From the NCBI RefSeq assembly GCF_035982055.1, contig NZ_CP108427.1, positions 9,795,001 through 9,859,000 on the forward strand: a stretch of 64,000 bases of DNA, read 5' to 3'. The notes under the pieces are model-generated. The model was not told where the DNA came from. It searched no databases and saw only the letters and a program-made list of their open reading frames with translations. Shown piece after piece: positions 7,511 through 16,176 of the stretch. Within the stretch, counting starts at the first letter, position 1; each line of letters opens with the position of its first letter. Position numbers and translations under genes: made by a program. Source of the stretch: Streptomyces sp. NBC_01288. GTDB lineage: Bacteria > Actinomycetota > Actinomycetes > Streptomycetales > Streptomycetaceae.

Positions 7511-8706
7511 TGCCGTTCGACACCGACATCGAGGCCGTCTTCCGTGCCGAGTACGGGCGGGCGGTCTCGGTCCTGGTGCGCTTCCTCGGCGACATCGACC
7601 TCGCCGAGGAAGCGGTCCAGGACGCCTTCACCACGGCCGTGCGGAAGTGGCCGGAGGCCGGTGTGCCGCCGAGCCCGGCCGGGTGGATCATCACGACCGC
7701 CCGCAACCGCGCGATCGACCGGCTGCGCCGTGAGTCGTCGAGAGAGGCCCGGCACAGCGAGGCCGCCCTGCTGTACGCGTCCGACGCGCCCGCCGAGGAG
7801 GGACCCGTGCGCGACGACCGGCTCCGCCTGATCTTCACCTGCTGCCACCCCGCGCTCGGCACCCAGGCCCAGGTCGCGCTCACCCTGCGGCTGCTCGGCG
7901 GGCTCACCACCGCCCGGATCGCCCGCGCCTTCCTGGTGCCCGAACCGACGATGGCCCAACGGCTCGTCCGCGCCAAGGCCAAGATCCGCGACGCCAGGAT
8001 CCCGTACCGCGTGCCCCGCGACGCCGACCTCCCCGACCGGCTGAAGGGCGTCCTGGCCGTCGTCTACCTGATCTTCAACGAGGGCTACACGGACTCGCCC
8101 GAACTGTGCGCGGAAGCCCTGCGCCTCGGCTGCCTCCTCTCGGAACTCATGCCGGACGAGCCCGAGGTCACCGGCCTGCTCGCGCTGATGCTGCTCATCG
8201 AGTCGCGCCGGGCGGCCCGGGAGGGCGCGGACGGTGAGCTGGTGCCGCTGCCCGAGCAGGACCGCGAGTGGTGGGACGGCGAGCTGATCGCCGACGGCCA
8301 GTCACTCGTCCGGCGGTGCCTGCGGCTGAACAACCCCGGGCCGTACCAGATCCAGGCCGCGATCAACGCCGTACACAGTGACGCACCGACCGCGGACGCG
8401 ACCGACTGGGGGCAGATCCTCCAGCTGTACGACCAGCTGATGGCCGTCGCCCCGAGCCCGGTCGTCGCCCTGAACCGGGCCGTCGCCGTCGCCGAGGTCG
8501 ACGGTCCACGCAAGGCCCTCGACCTCGTGGACGCCCTGGACCTCGGCGAATACCATGTCCTGCACGCCGTGCGCGCCGACCTGCTGCGCCGGCTGGGCCG
8601 CGACACCGAGGCCGTCGAGGAGTACGAGGCGGCCATCGCCCGGACCGAGAGCGTGGCCGAGCGTGGGTACCTGGAACGCCGCCGACGGGAACTCGTCCGC
8701 ATGTGA
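7510..8706 (+). CDS. ECF-type RNA polymerase sigma factor, group ECF42, with long C-terminal extension
   Basis: 398 residues. The sigma2 region is at about 10-75 (AEYGRAVSVLVRFLGDIDLAE and the following helix), sigma4 at about 115-165 (helix TTARIARAFLVPEPTMAQRLVRAK, read in two pieces), followed by about 220 residues ending in TPR-like repeats (for example DRLLRRLGRDTEAVEEYEAAIA, read in pieces, near the C-terminus). Ordinary ECF factors are about 180-200 residues, so the extension is the hallmark of ECF42. These factors have no anti-sigma partner; the C-terminal domain is believed to control activity. The only obvious partner is the overlapping YCII gene. Inducing signal unknown. Confidence 0.9.
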   Translation: MPFDTDIEAVFRAEYGRAVSVLVRFLGDIDLAEEAVQDAFTTAVRKWPEAGVPPSPAGWIITTARNRAIDRLRRESSREARHSEAALLYASDAPAEEGPVRDDRLRLIFTCCHPALGTQAQVALTLRLLGGLTTARIARAFLVPEPTMAQRLVRAKAKIRDARIPYRVPRDADLPDRLKGVLAVVYLIFNEGYTDSPELCAEALRLGCLLSELMPDEPEVTGLLALMLLIESRRAAREGADGELVPLPEQDREWWDGELIADGQSLVRRCLRLNNPGPYQIQAAINAVHSDAPTADATDWGQILQLYDQLMAVAPSPVVALNRAVAVAEVDGPRKALDLVDALDLGEYHVLHAVRADLLRRLGRDTEAVEEYEAAIARTESVAERGYLERRRRELVRM

Positions 8707-8752
8707 CAGCCGGGAGGCGGAGGGTGACGATGGCCGCACCGGAATTTTTCCC

Positions 8753-8779
8753 GGTGTATGAATGGTTGCTATATACACC
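8753..8779. promoter_or_regulatory. Inverted repeat before the aldehyde dehydrogenase gene
   Basis: GGTGTAT and ATACACC form a perfect 7-bp inverted repeat with a 13-base, A/T-rich spacer that includes TATATA, ending 39 bp before the GTG start. It partly overlaps a second small hairpin (CACCGG/CCGGTG, 8737-8756). Either a regulator site or a terminator of the sigma-factor transcript is possible. Confidence 0.45.
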
Positions 8780-8818
8780 TGACCGTCGAGAATCCCCACG
8801 CACCAGCAGCGAGGCACC

Positions 8819-10141
8819 GTGAACCAGTCCAGCCCCGAGCAGCCCGCCGACATCGTGGCCCGGCTGCGCGCCACCTTCCGCACCGGCCGCACCAAGCCCG
8901 TCGAGTGGCGCACCACCCAGCTGCGCCGCCTGCGCGACCTGCTCACCGAGCACGGCGACGACCTCGCCGCCGCCCTCCACGCCGACCTCGGCAAGAGCGC
9001 GGCCGAGTCCCAGCGCACCGAGATCGGCTTCACGGTCCGCGAGATCGACCACACCCTCGACCACCTTGAGGAGTGGCTGCGCCCCGAGTCCGCCCCCGTA
9101 CCGGCCCACCTCGGCACGGACGCGACCGCCTGGACGCAGTACGACCCGCTCGGCGTCGTCCTCGTGATCGCCCCCTGGAACTACCCGCTCCAGCTCCTGC
9201 TGACCCCGGTCGTCGGCGCGCTCGCCTCCGGTGACGCGGTGGTCGTCAAGCCCAGCGAGATGGCCCCGGCCACCTCCGCCGCCATCGCCCGGCTGCTGCC
9301 CGCCTACCTCGACACCGACGCGGTCGCCGTCGTCGAGGGCGGCATCCCCGAGACCACGGCCCTGCTCGCCGAGCACTTCGACCACATCTTCTACACCGGC
9401 AACGGCGCCGTCGGCCGCATCGTCCTGCGCGCCGCCGCCGAGCACTTGACCCCGGTCGCCCTCGAACTCGGCGGCAAATCCCCGGCGTTCGTCGACCGTG
9501 ACGCCGATCTCGCCGTTGTCGCCGACCGGTTGGCGCGCGGCAAGTTCCTCAACGCCGGCCAGACCTGTGTCGCCCCGGACTACGTCCTGACCGACCCGGA
9601 GACCGCCGCCGCGCTCGAACCCCTGCTGGTGAGCGCCGTCGAGAAGGTCTACGGCGCCGACCCGCAGACCTCCGGCGAGTACGGCCGGATCGTCAATGAG
9701 CGGCACTTCGACCGGCTCGCCGGACTGCTCGACTCCGGCCGGGTGGTGGTCGGCGGCCGCAGCGACCGCGGCGACAAGTACATCGCGCCGACCGTCCTCG
9801 CCGATGTGGACCCGAAGGCGCCCGTCATGGCGGAGGAGATCTTCGGCCCGATCCTGCCGATCGTCACCGTCCCCGACCTCGACGCGGCGATCGCGTTCAT
9901 CACCGACCGCGACAAGCCCCTCGCCCTGTACGTCTTCACGGACTCGGACGACACCCGCGCCCGGATCGCCGCCGAGACCTCCTCCGGCGCTATCGGCTAC
10001 GGCCTCCCGCTCGCCCACCTCACCGTCTCCGACCTGCCCTTCGGCGGTGTCGGCGAGAGCGGCATGGGCAACTACCACGGCCGCTACTCCATCGAGACGT
10101 TCAGCCACCGCAAGGCCCTGCTGGAGAAGCCGCTCGCCTGA
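8819..10141 (+). CDS. NAD(P)-dependent aldehyde dehydrogenase (class 3-like)
   Basis: 440 residues, the short length of ALDH3-type enzymes without the N-terminal extension of ALDH1/2. Motifs: PWNYPLQLLLTPVVGALASG (about 120-139, cofactor entry), LELGGKSPAFV (about 216-226, general-base Glu) and FLNAGQTCVAPDYVL (about 244-258, nucleophilic Cys). It oxidises an aldehyde to a carboxylate in the cytosol. The GTG at 8819 follows GAGGCACC, an acceptable but weak ribosome site. It is transcribed on its own: upstream is an inverted repeat, downstream a 34-bp palindrome. The substrate cannot be deduced. Confidence 0.92.
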   Translation: MNQSSPEQPADIVARLRATFRTGRTKPVEWRTTQLRRLRDLLTEHGDDLAAALHADLGKSAAESQRTEIGFTVREIDHTLDHLEEWLRPESAPVPAHLGTDATAWTQYDPLGVVLVIAPWNYPLQLLLTPVVGALASGDAVVVKPSEMAPATSAAIARLLPAYLDTDAVAVVEGGIPETTALLAEHFDHIFYTGNGAVGRIVLRAAAEHLTPVALELGGKSPAFVDRDADLAVVADRLARGKFLNAGQTCVAPDYVLTDPETAAALEPLLVSAVEKVYGADPQTSGEYGRIVNERHFDRLAGLLDSGRVVVGGRSDRGDKYIAPTVLADVDPKAPVMAEEIFGPILPIVTVPDLDAAIAFITDRDKPLALYVFTDSDDTRARIAAETSSGAIGYGLPLAHLTVSDLPFGGVGESGMGNYHGRYSIETFSHRKALLEKPLA

Positions 10142-10155
10142 CCGGCTCGCTCCTC

Positions 10156-10189
10156 TATCACCGGTCGCTTATATAAGCGACCGGTGATA
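10156..10189. promoter_or_regulatory. Perfect 34-bp palindrome before the arsR-type gene
   Basis: The half-site TATCACCGGTCGCTTAT is followed directly by its exact complement, with no loop, giving 17 bp of perfect dyad symmetry. It ends 10 bp before the ATG of the ArsR-family gene and begins 14 bp after the aldehyde dehydrogenase stop. The position fits an autorepressor operator; it could also fold as a terminator for the upstream gene. The central ATATAA may overlap a -10 element. Confidence 0.75.
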
Positions 10190-10199
10190 CTTTTGCCGC

Positions 10200-10574
10200 A
10201 TGCACGCCTTTGATGTGCTCGGAGACCCCGTGCGCCGCCGCATCCTGGAGCTGCTCGCCGAGGGCGAGCAGCCTGCCGGCACGGTCGGTGACGCCGTCCG
10301 GCGGGAGTTCGGGATAACGCAGCCCGCGGTCTCCCAGCATCTGAAGGTGCTGCGGGAGAACGGTTTTGCGACGGTACGGCCGGACGGCACCCGGCGCCTC
10401 TACGCGGTCAACTCCGAGCCGCTGCGGGACATCGACGCCTGGCTCGACCGGTTCCGCCACTACTGGACCCCTCATCTGGACGCCCTGGCCACCGAGTTGG
10501 CCCGGGGCAAGCGCGAACGCCGGCTGCGCGAGGCCGACGACGACAGCCCCGACGAGTCGAGGAGCACCCCATGA
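10200..10574 (+). CDS. ArsR-family winged-helix repressor
   Basis: 124 residues. The helix-turn-helix spans about 8-75: FDVLGDPVRRRILELLAEGE, then GITQPAVSQHLKVLRENG (recognition helix) and the wing VRPDGTRRLYAVN. There are no CxC or other metal-ligand cysteines, so this is the non-metal subgroup that is commonly paired with SRPBCC (AHSA1-like) proteins. The gene starts 10 bp after a perfect palindrome and overlaps the SRPBCC gene by 4 bases (ATGA), so the two are co-translated and probably autoregulated. Confidence 0.92.
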   Translation: MHAFDVLGDPVRRRILELLAEGEQPAGTVGDAVRREFGITQPAVSQHLKVLRENGFATVRPDGTRRLYAVNSEPLRDIDAWLDRFRHYWTPHLDALATELARGKRERRLREADDDSPDESRSTP

Positions 10575-11203
10575 TCGACGTCACCCACCAGATCAACTCC
10601 GTGAGCCGCACGGTCGGCCGACGCGACTTCAAGGCCGGCGAGGCCCGCGTGATCACCATCGGCCAGTCCTACGGCGCACCGGTCGACGACGTCTGGGACG
10701 CCTGCACCAACCCCGAGCGCATCCCGCGCTGGTTCCTGCCCGTCACCGGCGAACTGCGGCTGGGCGGGAAGTACCAGCTCCAGGGCAACGCGGGCGGCAC
10801 CGTCGAGCGCTGCGACCCGCCCAACAGCTTCTTCGCGACCTGGGAGTTCGGCGGCGAAGTCAGCTGGATCGAGCTGCGGTTGACGCCCGAGGGCGACGGA
10901 ACGCGCTTCGAGTTGGAGCACATCGCCCACGTCGACGACACGAAATGGGCCGAGTTCGGCCCCGGCGCGGTGGGCGTCGGCTGGGACTCGATCCTGCTGG
11001 GGCTCGACGGCAACCTGTCGGGCACGACCCCCGTGAAGCCCGAGGACGCGATGGCCTGGCTGGCGTCCGAGGAGGGCCGCCGTTTCGTCACGGCGAGCAG
11101 TGAGGCGTGGTTCGCCGCGAACGTGGCGAGCGGCGAGGACGAATCGGCGGCCCGCGAGGCGGCCGACCGGACCACGGCCGCCTATACAGGGGCCGGGAGT
11201 TGA
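10571..11203 (+). CDS. SRPBCC (AHSA1/START-like) domain protein
   Basis: 210 residues. The SRPBCC helix-grip fold is recognisable at about 28-150: ITIGQSYGAPVDDVWDACTN, PERIPRWFLPVTGELRLGG, then the C-terminal helix. Such proteins bind hydrophobic small molecules or act as co-chaperone-like domains; in this gene pair they are usually of unknown function. The start overlaps the repressor stop by 4 bases. A longer C-terminal helical region (about 155-210, rich in Ala and acidic residues) extends beyond the usual 150-residue domain. Confidence 0.85.
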   Translation: MIDVTHQINSVSRTVGRRDFKAGEARVITIGQSYGAPVDDVWDACTNPERIPRWFLPVTGELRLGGKYQLQGNAGGTVERCDPPNSFFATWEFGGEVSWIELRLTPEGDGTRFELEHIAHVDDTKWAEFGPGAVGVGWDSILLGLDGNLSGTTPVKPEDAMAWLASEEGRRFVTASSEAWFAANVASGEDESAAREAADRTTAAYTGAGS

Positions 11204-11286
11204 GAGTCGTAGCGACCGAAGCGCTGACCCGGGACCGATCACCGCTGTAGCGTGCGCGCTGGATGCCACGGTGATCGGAGCCAGGG

Positions 11287-12347
11287 ATGAGTGTCGGCGG
11301 CGAGACGGTGTTGGTGACCGGCGGGAGCGGATTCGTCGGCAGCCATCTGGTCCGGCAGTTGCTGGAGCGCGGCTGCCGGGTGCACACCACCGTGCGCTCC
11401 CTCGGCAACGAGGCGAAGGCCGCGCCGCTGCGGGCCATGGGGGCCCAATTCCCGGGCGCGCTGGAGCTGTTCGAGGCCGATCTGCTGGCGGAGGGTTCCT
11501 TCGACGCGGCGATGGACGGCTGCCGGGTGGTGTTCCACGTGGCCTCGCCGTTCCTGATGCCGGAGAAGATCAAGGACGGTCAGAAGGACGTCGTCGAACC
11601 CGCGCTCGCCGGCACCCGGAACGTCCTCGCGGCATCGAACGCACGCCCACCGTCGAGAAGTTGGTGTTCACCTCGACGGTCGGCGCGATCTTCGGCGACT
11701 ATGTCGACGTACTGAACATGAAGGACGGAATCCTCTCCGAGGACTACTTCAACACCACCAGCACGGTCGAGAACAACCCCTACCACTACGCCAAGACGAT
11801 CGCCGAACGCGCCGCCTGGGACGCGCAGCAGGCGCAGAACCGCTGGCGCATGGTCTCCGTCAACCCCGGCCTGATCCTGGGCCCTTCACTCACCCCGGCC
11901 TCCGACTCCGGCAGCCTGTTCCTCCTCGACGAGCTGTTCAAGGGCTATTTCTTCTACGGGGCACCCGACTTCAGCTTCACCGTCGCCGATGTGCGGGACG
12001 TCGCGAGCGCGCACATCGCGGCGGCGGAAAACCCTGACGCACACGGCCGTTACATCGTCGCGGCCGCCCGGATGGCCTCCTTCCTCGACATGTCACGCGC
12101 CCTGCGGGAACACCTTCCGCGCGACTACCGGCTGCCCCGACACGGCCTGCCGCACTGGCCGGTTCGGGTCCTCGGCCCGGCGTTCGGGCTCACCCAGGAC
12201 TACATCCGCAAGCACCTCGGGATCAGCTTCCCGGTCGACAACCGGCGCGGCGTGAAGGAACTCGGCATCGACTACCGGCCGTTGGAGGAGACCCTCCTCG
12301 ATCACCACCTGGCCTGGCGGGAGTTGAGGAAATCACGCCGACCGTGA
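11287..12347 (+). pseudogene. NAD-dependent epimerase/dihydroflavonol-reductase-like protein, frameshifted
   Basis: The reading frame starts at the ATG at 11287 (VLVTGGSGFVGSHLVRQLL, the Rossmann nucleotide-binding motif) and is clearly coding to about 11631 (AGTRNVLAA). From about 11634 the coding sequence continues in another frame (IERTPTVEKLVFTSTVGAIF, then YHYAKTIAERAAW with the catalytic YxxxK, to the stop at 12345-12347). Joining the two restores a normal extended-SDR protein of about 353 residues, so one base appears to be missing near 11632. Without correction the product ends at about 142 residues and lacks the catalytic Tyr-Lys pair. Everything else is intact, so the lesion is either recent or a sequencing error. 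Confidence 0.85.
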
Positions 12348-12475
12348 CTCGTCCCGCGCCGTTCACTCCGCCGACCGGTCACGCCTCTTGACTGGTTCAG
12401 ACCACAGGCGCTTGGGTGTGGCCGATCACCTTTTCGGTGTCATGAGCCTGACCACACTCGAACCGAAGGGCACCC

Positions 12476-13840
12476 ATGCGAACCCCCCACGCCCTGCTCG
12501 CCGTCGCCGCCGCGCTGTCGGCGGCGGTCGTCGCTCCACCGGCCGGAGCCGCCGACGCGGTCCCGGCCGCCGGCACCTACTACGTCCAGAGCGCCACGAC
12601 CGGGCTCAACGCGGCGGACAAGGGGGGAGCGGTGGAGCAGCACAACCCCAAGGGCAACGAGGACCACCAGCAGTGGAACCTCCGGACGAGTGGATCGTCG
12701 TACGTCCTGGAGAGCACCGACACGGCCGGCAACTGCCTGGGCCGCTCGGGCGGCCAGGCGAGGACCGTCGCCTGCACGAGCGCCGACGCGGCCTGGCAGA
12801 TCACCCCGACCGGCGGCGACCAGTACACACTCAAAGTCCCGGGCGCGGAAAGCTACTTGACCGTCGGCGCCAAGCCCTCCGGCGCCAACTACCCGGCCCA
12901 GCTGGCCATCGGCTCCTCCGGCGGCCTCGCCTCCTGGTACCTCACGCCGATCACCTCGCCCACCAACCCGATGCCCGCCCAGGACCAACGCACCCTGGAC
13001 CAGGTCACGTTCCTCACCGCGCACAACGCCTACGCCAACGGTGTGGACGGCGGTTTCGCCCCGCCCTTCGTGAACTTCTTCCCGAACCAGTCGCGCGGCA
13101 TCAACCAGCAACTCTCCGACGGCGTACGGGGGTTCATGCTGGACATCCACCAGACCTCCGACGGCGCGATCCTCTGTCACGACAGCTGCACCCTGGTCAG
13201 CAGCCCGGTCGCCCTGAACGTCGACCTCCAGCGCATGGTCGACTTCCTCAAGGCGCACCCCGACCAGTTCGTCACCGTCTTCCTGGAGGACTACGTCGAC
13301 CCGGGCGTCCTGCGCAGCGAACTCGCCCGCGTCAACGGCCTGTACGACGTGCTGTACCGCCCCGACCAGACCGGCGTACGGCAGAACGGCTGGCCGAAGA
13401 TGGCCGACCTGATCGCCGCCAACCACCGCCTGCTGATCTTCACCGACCACAGCCGAGCCTCCGACGAGTCCGCGGGACTGACCCGGGACAGCTTCGGCGT
13501 GATGTACCAGCGCGACTGGACCGTCGAGAACTACTGGTCGATGGGTTCCGGCGCGAGTTCCTCCGACTGGTCCTGCTACAGCCGCTGGTACGGCAGCGAC
13601 CTCAACGTCCCGCTGACGCAGACGTATGCGGGGTTCCGCCCGCTGTTCGTCATGAACCACTTCCGCGACGCGACCATCGCCGGGACGGCGCAGACCGACA
13701 ACACCAAGGTCCTCGACCGGGCCCAGCGGTTCTGCCAGCCGGCCGCCCGCAAGAAGCCCAACTTCCTTGCGGTGGACCGCTATGACCTCGGTGACCCGGC
13801 CTCGGCGGTCAACTCCCTGAACGGCTACACGTATCCGTAA
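12476..13840 (+). CDS. Secreted PI-PLC X-domain-like phosphodiesterase with N-terminal beta-trefoil
   Basis: 454 residues. A Sec signal peptide (about 1-25, ending AGAADA) is followed by a beta-trefoil/ricin-like region (about 30-165, containing QQWNL and WQITPT-type QxW repeats) and a phosphatidylinositol-specific phospholipase C X domain (about 170-450). Catalytic histidines are likely His183 (LTAHNAY) and His235 (ILCHDSC), with a LDIHQ acid/metal region between them. The product probably acts outside the cell on phosphoinositides or glycerophosphodiester head groups; in actinobacteria such proteins are often uncharacterised. AAGGG lies 6 bases before the ATG. It appears to be a single-gene transcript. 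Confidence 0.85.
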   Translation: MRTPHALLAVAAALSAAVVAPPAGAADAVPAAGTYYVQSATTGLNAADKGGAVEQHNPKGNEDHQQWNLRTSGSSYVLESTDTAGNCLGRSGGQARTVACTSADAAWQITPTGGDQYTLKVPGAESYLTVGAKPSGANYPAQLAIGSSGGLASWYLTPITSPTNPMPAQDQRTLDQVTFLTAHNAYANGVDGGFAPPFVNFFPNQSRGINQQLSDGVRGFMLDIHQTSDGAILCHDSCTLVSSPVALNVDLQRMVDFLKAHPDQFVTVFLEDYVDPGVLRSELARVNGLYDVLYRPDQTGVRQNGWPKMADLIAANHRLLIFTDHSRASDESAGLTRDSFGVMYQRDWTVENYWSMGSGASSSDWSCYSRWYGSDLNVPLTQTYAGFRPLFVMNHFRDATIAGTAQTDNTKVLDRAQRFCQPAARKKPNFLAVDRYDLGDPASAVNSLNGYTYP

Positions 13841-13882
13841 AGTGCGGTCGGCCCTTCGGCGGGCGTGTGCGAAACTCCGCTG

Positions 13883-14788
13883 ATGACCTCTGAGAAGATC
13901 ACCGCGGCCGCCGCGGGCACCTGGCAACTCGGCGACCTGTCCGTCAACCGCATCGGCTTCGGCGCGATGCGGCTGACGGGCAGCGCAGCCTTCCACCTCG
14001 GGACCCCGAGCGACCGCGACCGGTCGATCGCCGTGCTGCGCAGGGCGATCGAGCTGGGTGTGAACCACATCGACACGGCAGCCTTCTACTTCTCGTCCCT
14101 GCGGTCCGCGAACGAACTCATCAACTCCGCGCTCGCGCCCTATGCCGACGACCTGGTGATCGCCACGAAGGTCGGTCCCTTCCGCAACTACTCGGGGGAC
14201 TGGGGCACTTCGGCCCGTCCCGACGATCTGCGCGGCCATGTCGAGGAGAACCTGCGGCAGTTGGGGCGCGACCACCTCGACGTCGTCTACCTGCGCCGGA
14301 TGCGACAGGACTCGATCGCCGAGCACTTCGGGGCCCTCGCCGAACTCCGTGAGGAGGGACTGGTCCGGCACCTCGCGATCTCCGACGTCGAGCCGCGACA
14401 CCTGGCCGAGGCGCAGGCGATCGCGCCGGTGGTCAGTGTGCAGAACCGGTTCGGGCTCGACTCGTCCAGCCCCGACACCGACGAGATGCTGCGGATCTGC
14501 GGGGAACAGGGCATCGCCTTCGTCCCGTTCTTCGCCATCGCGGGCGAGGCCGGGCCGCAGGGCGCCACCACCGCCCACGACGACGAGGTACTGGCCATCG
14601 CGAACGCCCACGACGTCAGCCCCGCCCAGATCCGCCTCGCCTGGTCCCTCGCCCAGGGTCCGCACGTCCTCGCGATCCCCGGCACGGGCAACCCCGACCA
14701 CCTCACCGAGAACGTGGCCACCGGCGCGATCCGGCTCACGGAGGACGAGCTGGCCCGGCTCAACGAGCTGCACCGGAAGGCCGGTTGA
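13883..14788 (+). CDS. Aldo/keto reductase
   Basis: 301 residues of the (beta/alpha)8 AKR fold with NADPH dependence expected. The start region reads LSVNRIGFGAMRLTG; HIDTAAFY carries the Asp and Tyr of the tetrad; IATKVGPF carries the Lys. The C-terminal SPAQIRLAWSLAQ and IPGTGNPDHLTEN (cofactor phosphate and adenine contacts) are conserved. I prefer the ATG at 13883; an in-frame GTG at 13865 would add six residues. It converges on the PPOX gene 13 bp downstream. The substrate is unknown; relatives reduce small aldehydes or ketones. Confidence 0.9.
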   Translation: MTSEKITAAAAGTWQLGDLSVNRIGFGAMRLTGSAAFHLGTPSDRDRSIAVLRRAIELGVNHIDTAAFYFSSLRSANELINSALAPYADDLVIATKVGPFRNYSGDWGTSARPDDLRGHVEENLRQLGRDHLDVVYLRRMRQDSIAEHFGALAELREEGLVRHLAISDVEPRHLAEAQAIAPVVSVQNRFGLDSSSPDTDEMLRICGEQGIAFVPFFAIAGEAGPQGATTAHDDEVLAIANAHDVSPAQIRLAWSLAQGPHVLAIPGTGNPDHLTENVATGAIRLTEDELARLNELHRKAG

Positions 14789-14801
14789 CGGTCGGCGGGG
14801 C

Positions 14802-15260
14802 TCAGGCCACCCAGGTTCCGTCCCGCATGATGTGGCGCTGGGGCAGCTCGCGCACCTCGTGCCACGCCTGGACGGCGACGGCCCGTACCCGGAAGAACGA
14901 ATAGGGCGCGCGGTCCTCGCGGGGATCCCAGCCGTACTTCGCGTGGAAGGCCTCGAGCGCGGCGGCCGGGACGTCCTGGGCGGTGAAGGCCGTCGCCTCG
15001 CCGTCGATGAGCACGACGTCCCGGGTGTCCGCGAAGGCGAGCCGGGTCCGCCGCCCGGCGCCGAGATTGCGGCCCGTGGGGTTCGTGGTCCGGGTGGACA
15101 GCCACACGGACCGCCCGTCCCAGAGGAACCACAGCGGCACCAGACAGGGCAGCCCGTCGGCGTCCGCCGAGGCCACCCAGATGTCCGACTCCCGCTCCAG
15201 CCGGGCCAGTACGTCACGCCTGCGTTCTTCGGGGCCGCGGGGCGGCACGGTGATCGTCAT
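14802..15260 (-). CDS. Pyridoxamine-5'-phosphate-oxidase-like (PPOX/FDOR) protein
   Basis: 152 residues of the split-barrel flavin or F420-binding fold: WVASADADGLPCLVPLWFLW (about 28-47), then the signature SVWLSTRTTNPTGRNL. In actinobacteria this family includes F420H2-dependent reductases and heme or biliverdin-type enzymes; I cannot distinguish them. It ends with a basic, Trp-containing stretch. The gene is on the same strand as the downstream-read dienelactone hydrolase but 87 bp away, so not necessarily one transcript. Confidence 0.85.
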   Translation of the reverse strand: MTITVPPRGPEERRRDVLARLERESDIWVASADADGLPCLVPLWFLWDGRSVWLSTRTTNPTGRNLGAGRRTRLAFADTRDVVLIDGEATAFTAQDVPAAALEAFHAKYGWDPREDRAPYSFFRVRAVAVQAWHEVRELPQRHIMRDGTWVA

Positions 15261-15347
15261 GCCCGGGACGCTACCGGCGCCGCCCGCGCGGCACCTCGGG
15301 CCAAGGGCGTAGGACCTCGGCCCGAGGGCGTCCGGGACGTCGAGGTG

Positions 15348-16058
15348 TCAGCCCAACTGCTCGTGCAGGAACGGGACCGTGCTCGCCCAGGCGCGGGTGG
15401 CGGAGTCGGCGTCGTAGACCGGGCGGCCGTCGTTGAAGAAGGCGTGGTTCGCCGGGTAGAGACGCAGGTCCGGGGTGATGCCGGACTGCTCCTGGATGTG
15501 CTTGCTCAGGGCTTCGAGGCCCGCCACCGGGATGCTCTCGTCCAACTCGCCGTAGTGGCCCTGGATGTGTGCCTTCAGGCCGGAGAAGTCGGGGAGTTCG
15601 CCCTGGATCACGCCGTAGAACGGCACCGCCGCGCTGACCCGGGGGTCGGCCGCGGCGAGGTACAGGACGAAGCCGCCGCCCATGCAGAAGCCGACCGCGC
15701 CGACCGTGTCCGAGGTGACCTCGGGCAGGGACAGCAGGTGGTCGACCGCGCCGGAGAGCAGTTCGACACCGCGGGCGACCGGGAGGGCCAGCATCATCCG
15801 CAGGGCCTCGTCGCTCTCGTGCGCCACGTTCCCGCCGTAGAGGTCGGGGGCGAACGTGACGAAGCCCTCCTGGGCGAGCCGGTCGGCCACGTCGGCGATG
15901 TGGTCGGTCAGGCCCCACCACTCCTGGATGACGATCACGCCCGGTCCGCTCCCGGACGGCGGCAGCGCGAGATAGCCGTGGGCGGTGCCCCCGGCGCTGG
16001 GGAAGGTGACGTTCTGATGGGCCGGGGCGCCGGTCGACTTCGGCAGCTCGGAGGACAT
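15348..16058 (-). CDS. Dienelactone hydrolase family protein
   Basis: 236 residues of the alpha/beta-hydrolase fold. Glu46 (QEWWG) and Cys125 (GFCMGGG) match the typical dienelactone hydrolase Glu/Cys pair, with Asp (ELDESIP) and His (PANHAFFND) completing the triad. Cytosolic. The ATG at 16058 is preceded by AGGAG at a 9-base spacing; the frame could be extended to 16139, without support. It would hydrolyse a lactone or ester; the neighbours do not form a recognisable aromatic-degradation pathway. Confidence 0.9.
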   Translation of the reverse strand: MSSELPKSTGAPAHQNVTFPSAGGTAHGYLALPPSGSGPGVIVIQEWWGLTDHIADVADRLAQEGFVTFAPDLYGGNVAHESDEALRMMLALPVARGVELLSGAVDHLLSLPEVTSDTVGAVGFCMGGGFVLYLAAADPRVSAAVPFYGVIQGELPDFSGLKAHIQGHYGELDESIPVAGLEALSKHIQEQSGITPDLRLYPANHAFFNDGRPVYDADSATRAWASTVPFLHEQLG

Positions 16059-16176
16059 GGGGCGCAACTCCTGTACGGCGGTGCTCGGTTGGGGGTGGCG
16101 TCGGCGGGACGGGACCCGTCGTGATCTCCAGCCTGCCACGGCCGGGTCCGGCGGGCGCTTCGGCTCCTCGATCCGG

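Noticed and set aside
12440..15217. A 925-residue minus-strand frame across three genes
   Set aside because: Antisense shadow of the PI-PLC-like and aldo/keto reductase genes; no motif and implausible composition, and no ribosome site.
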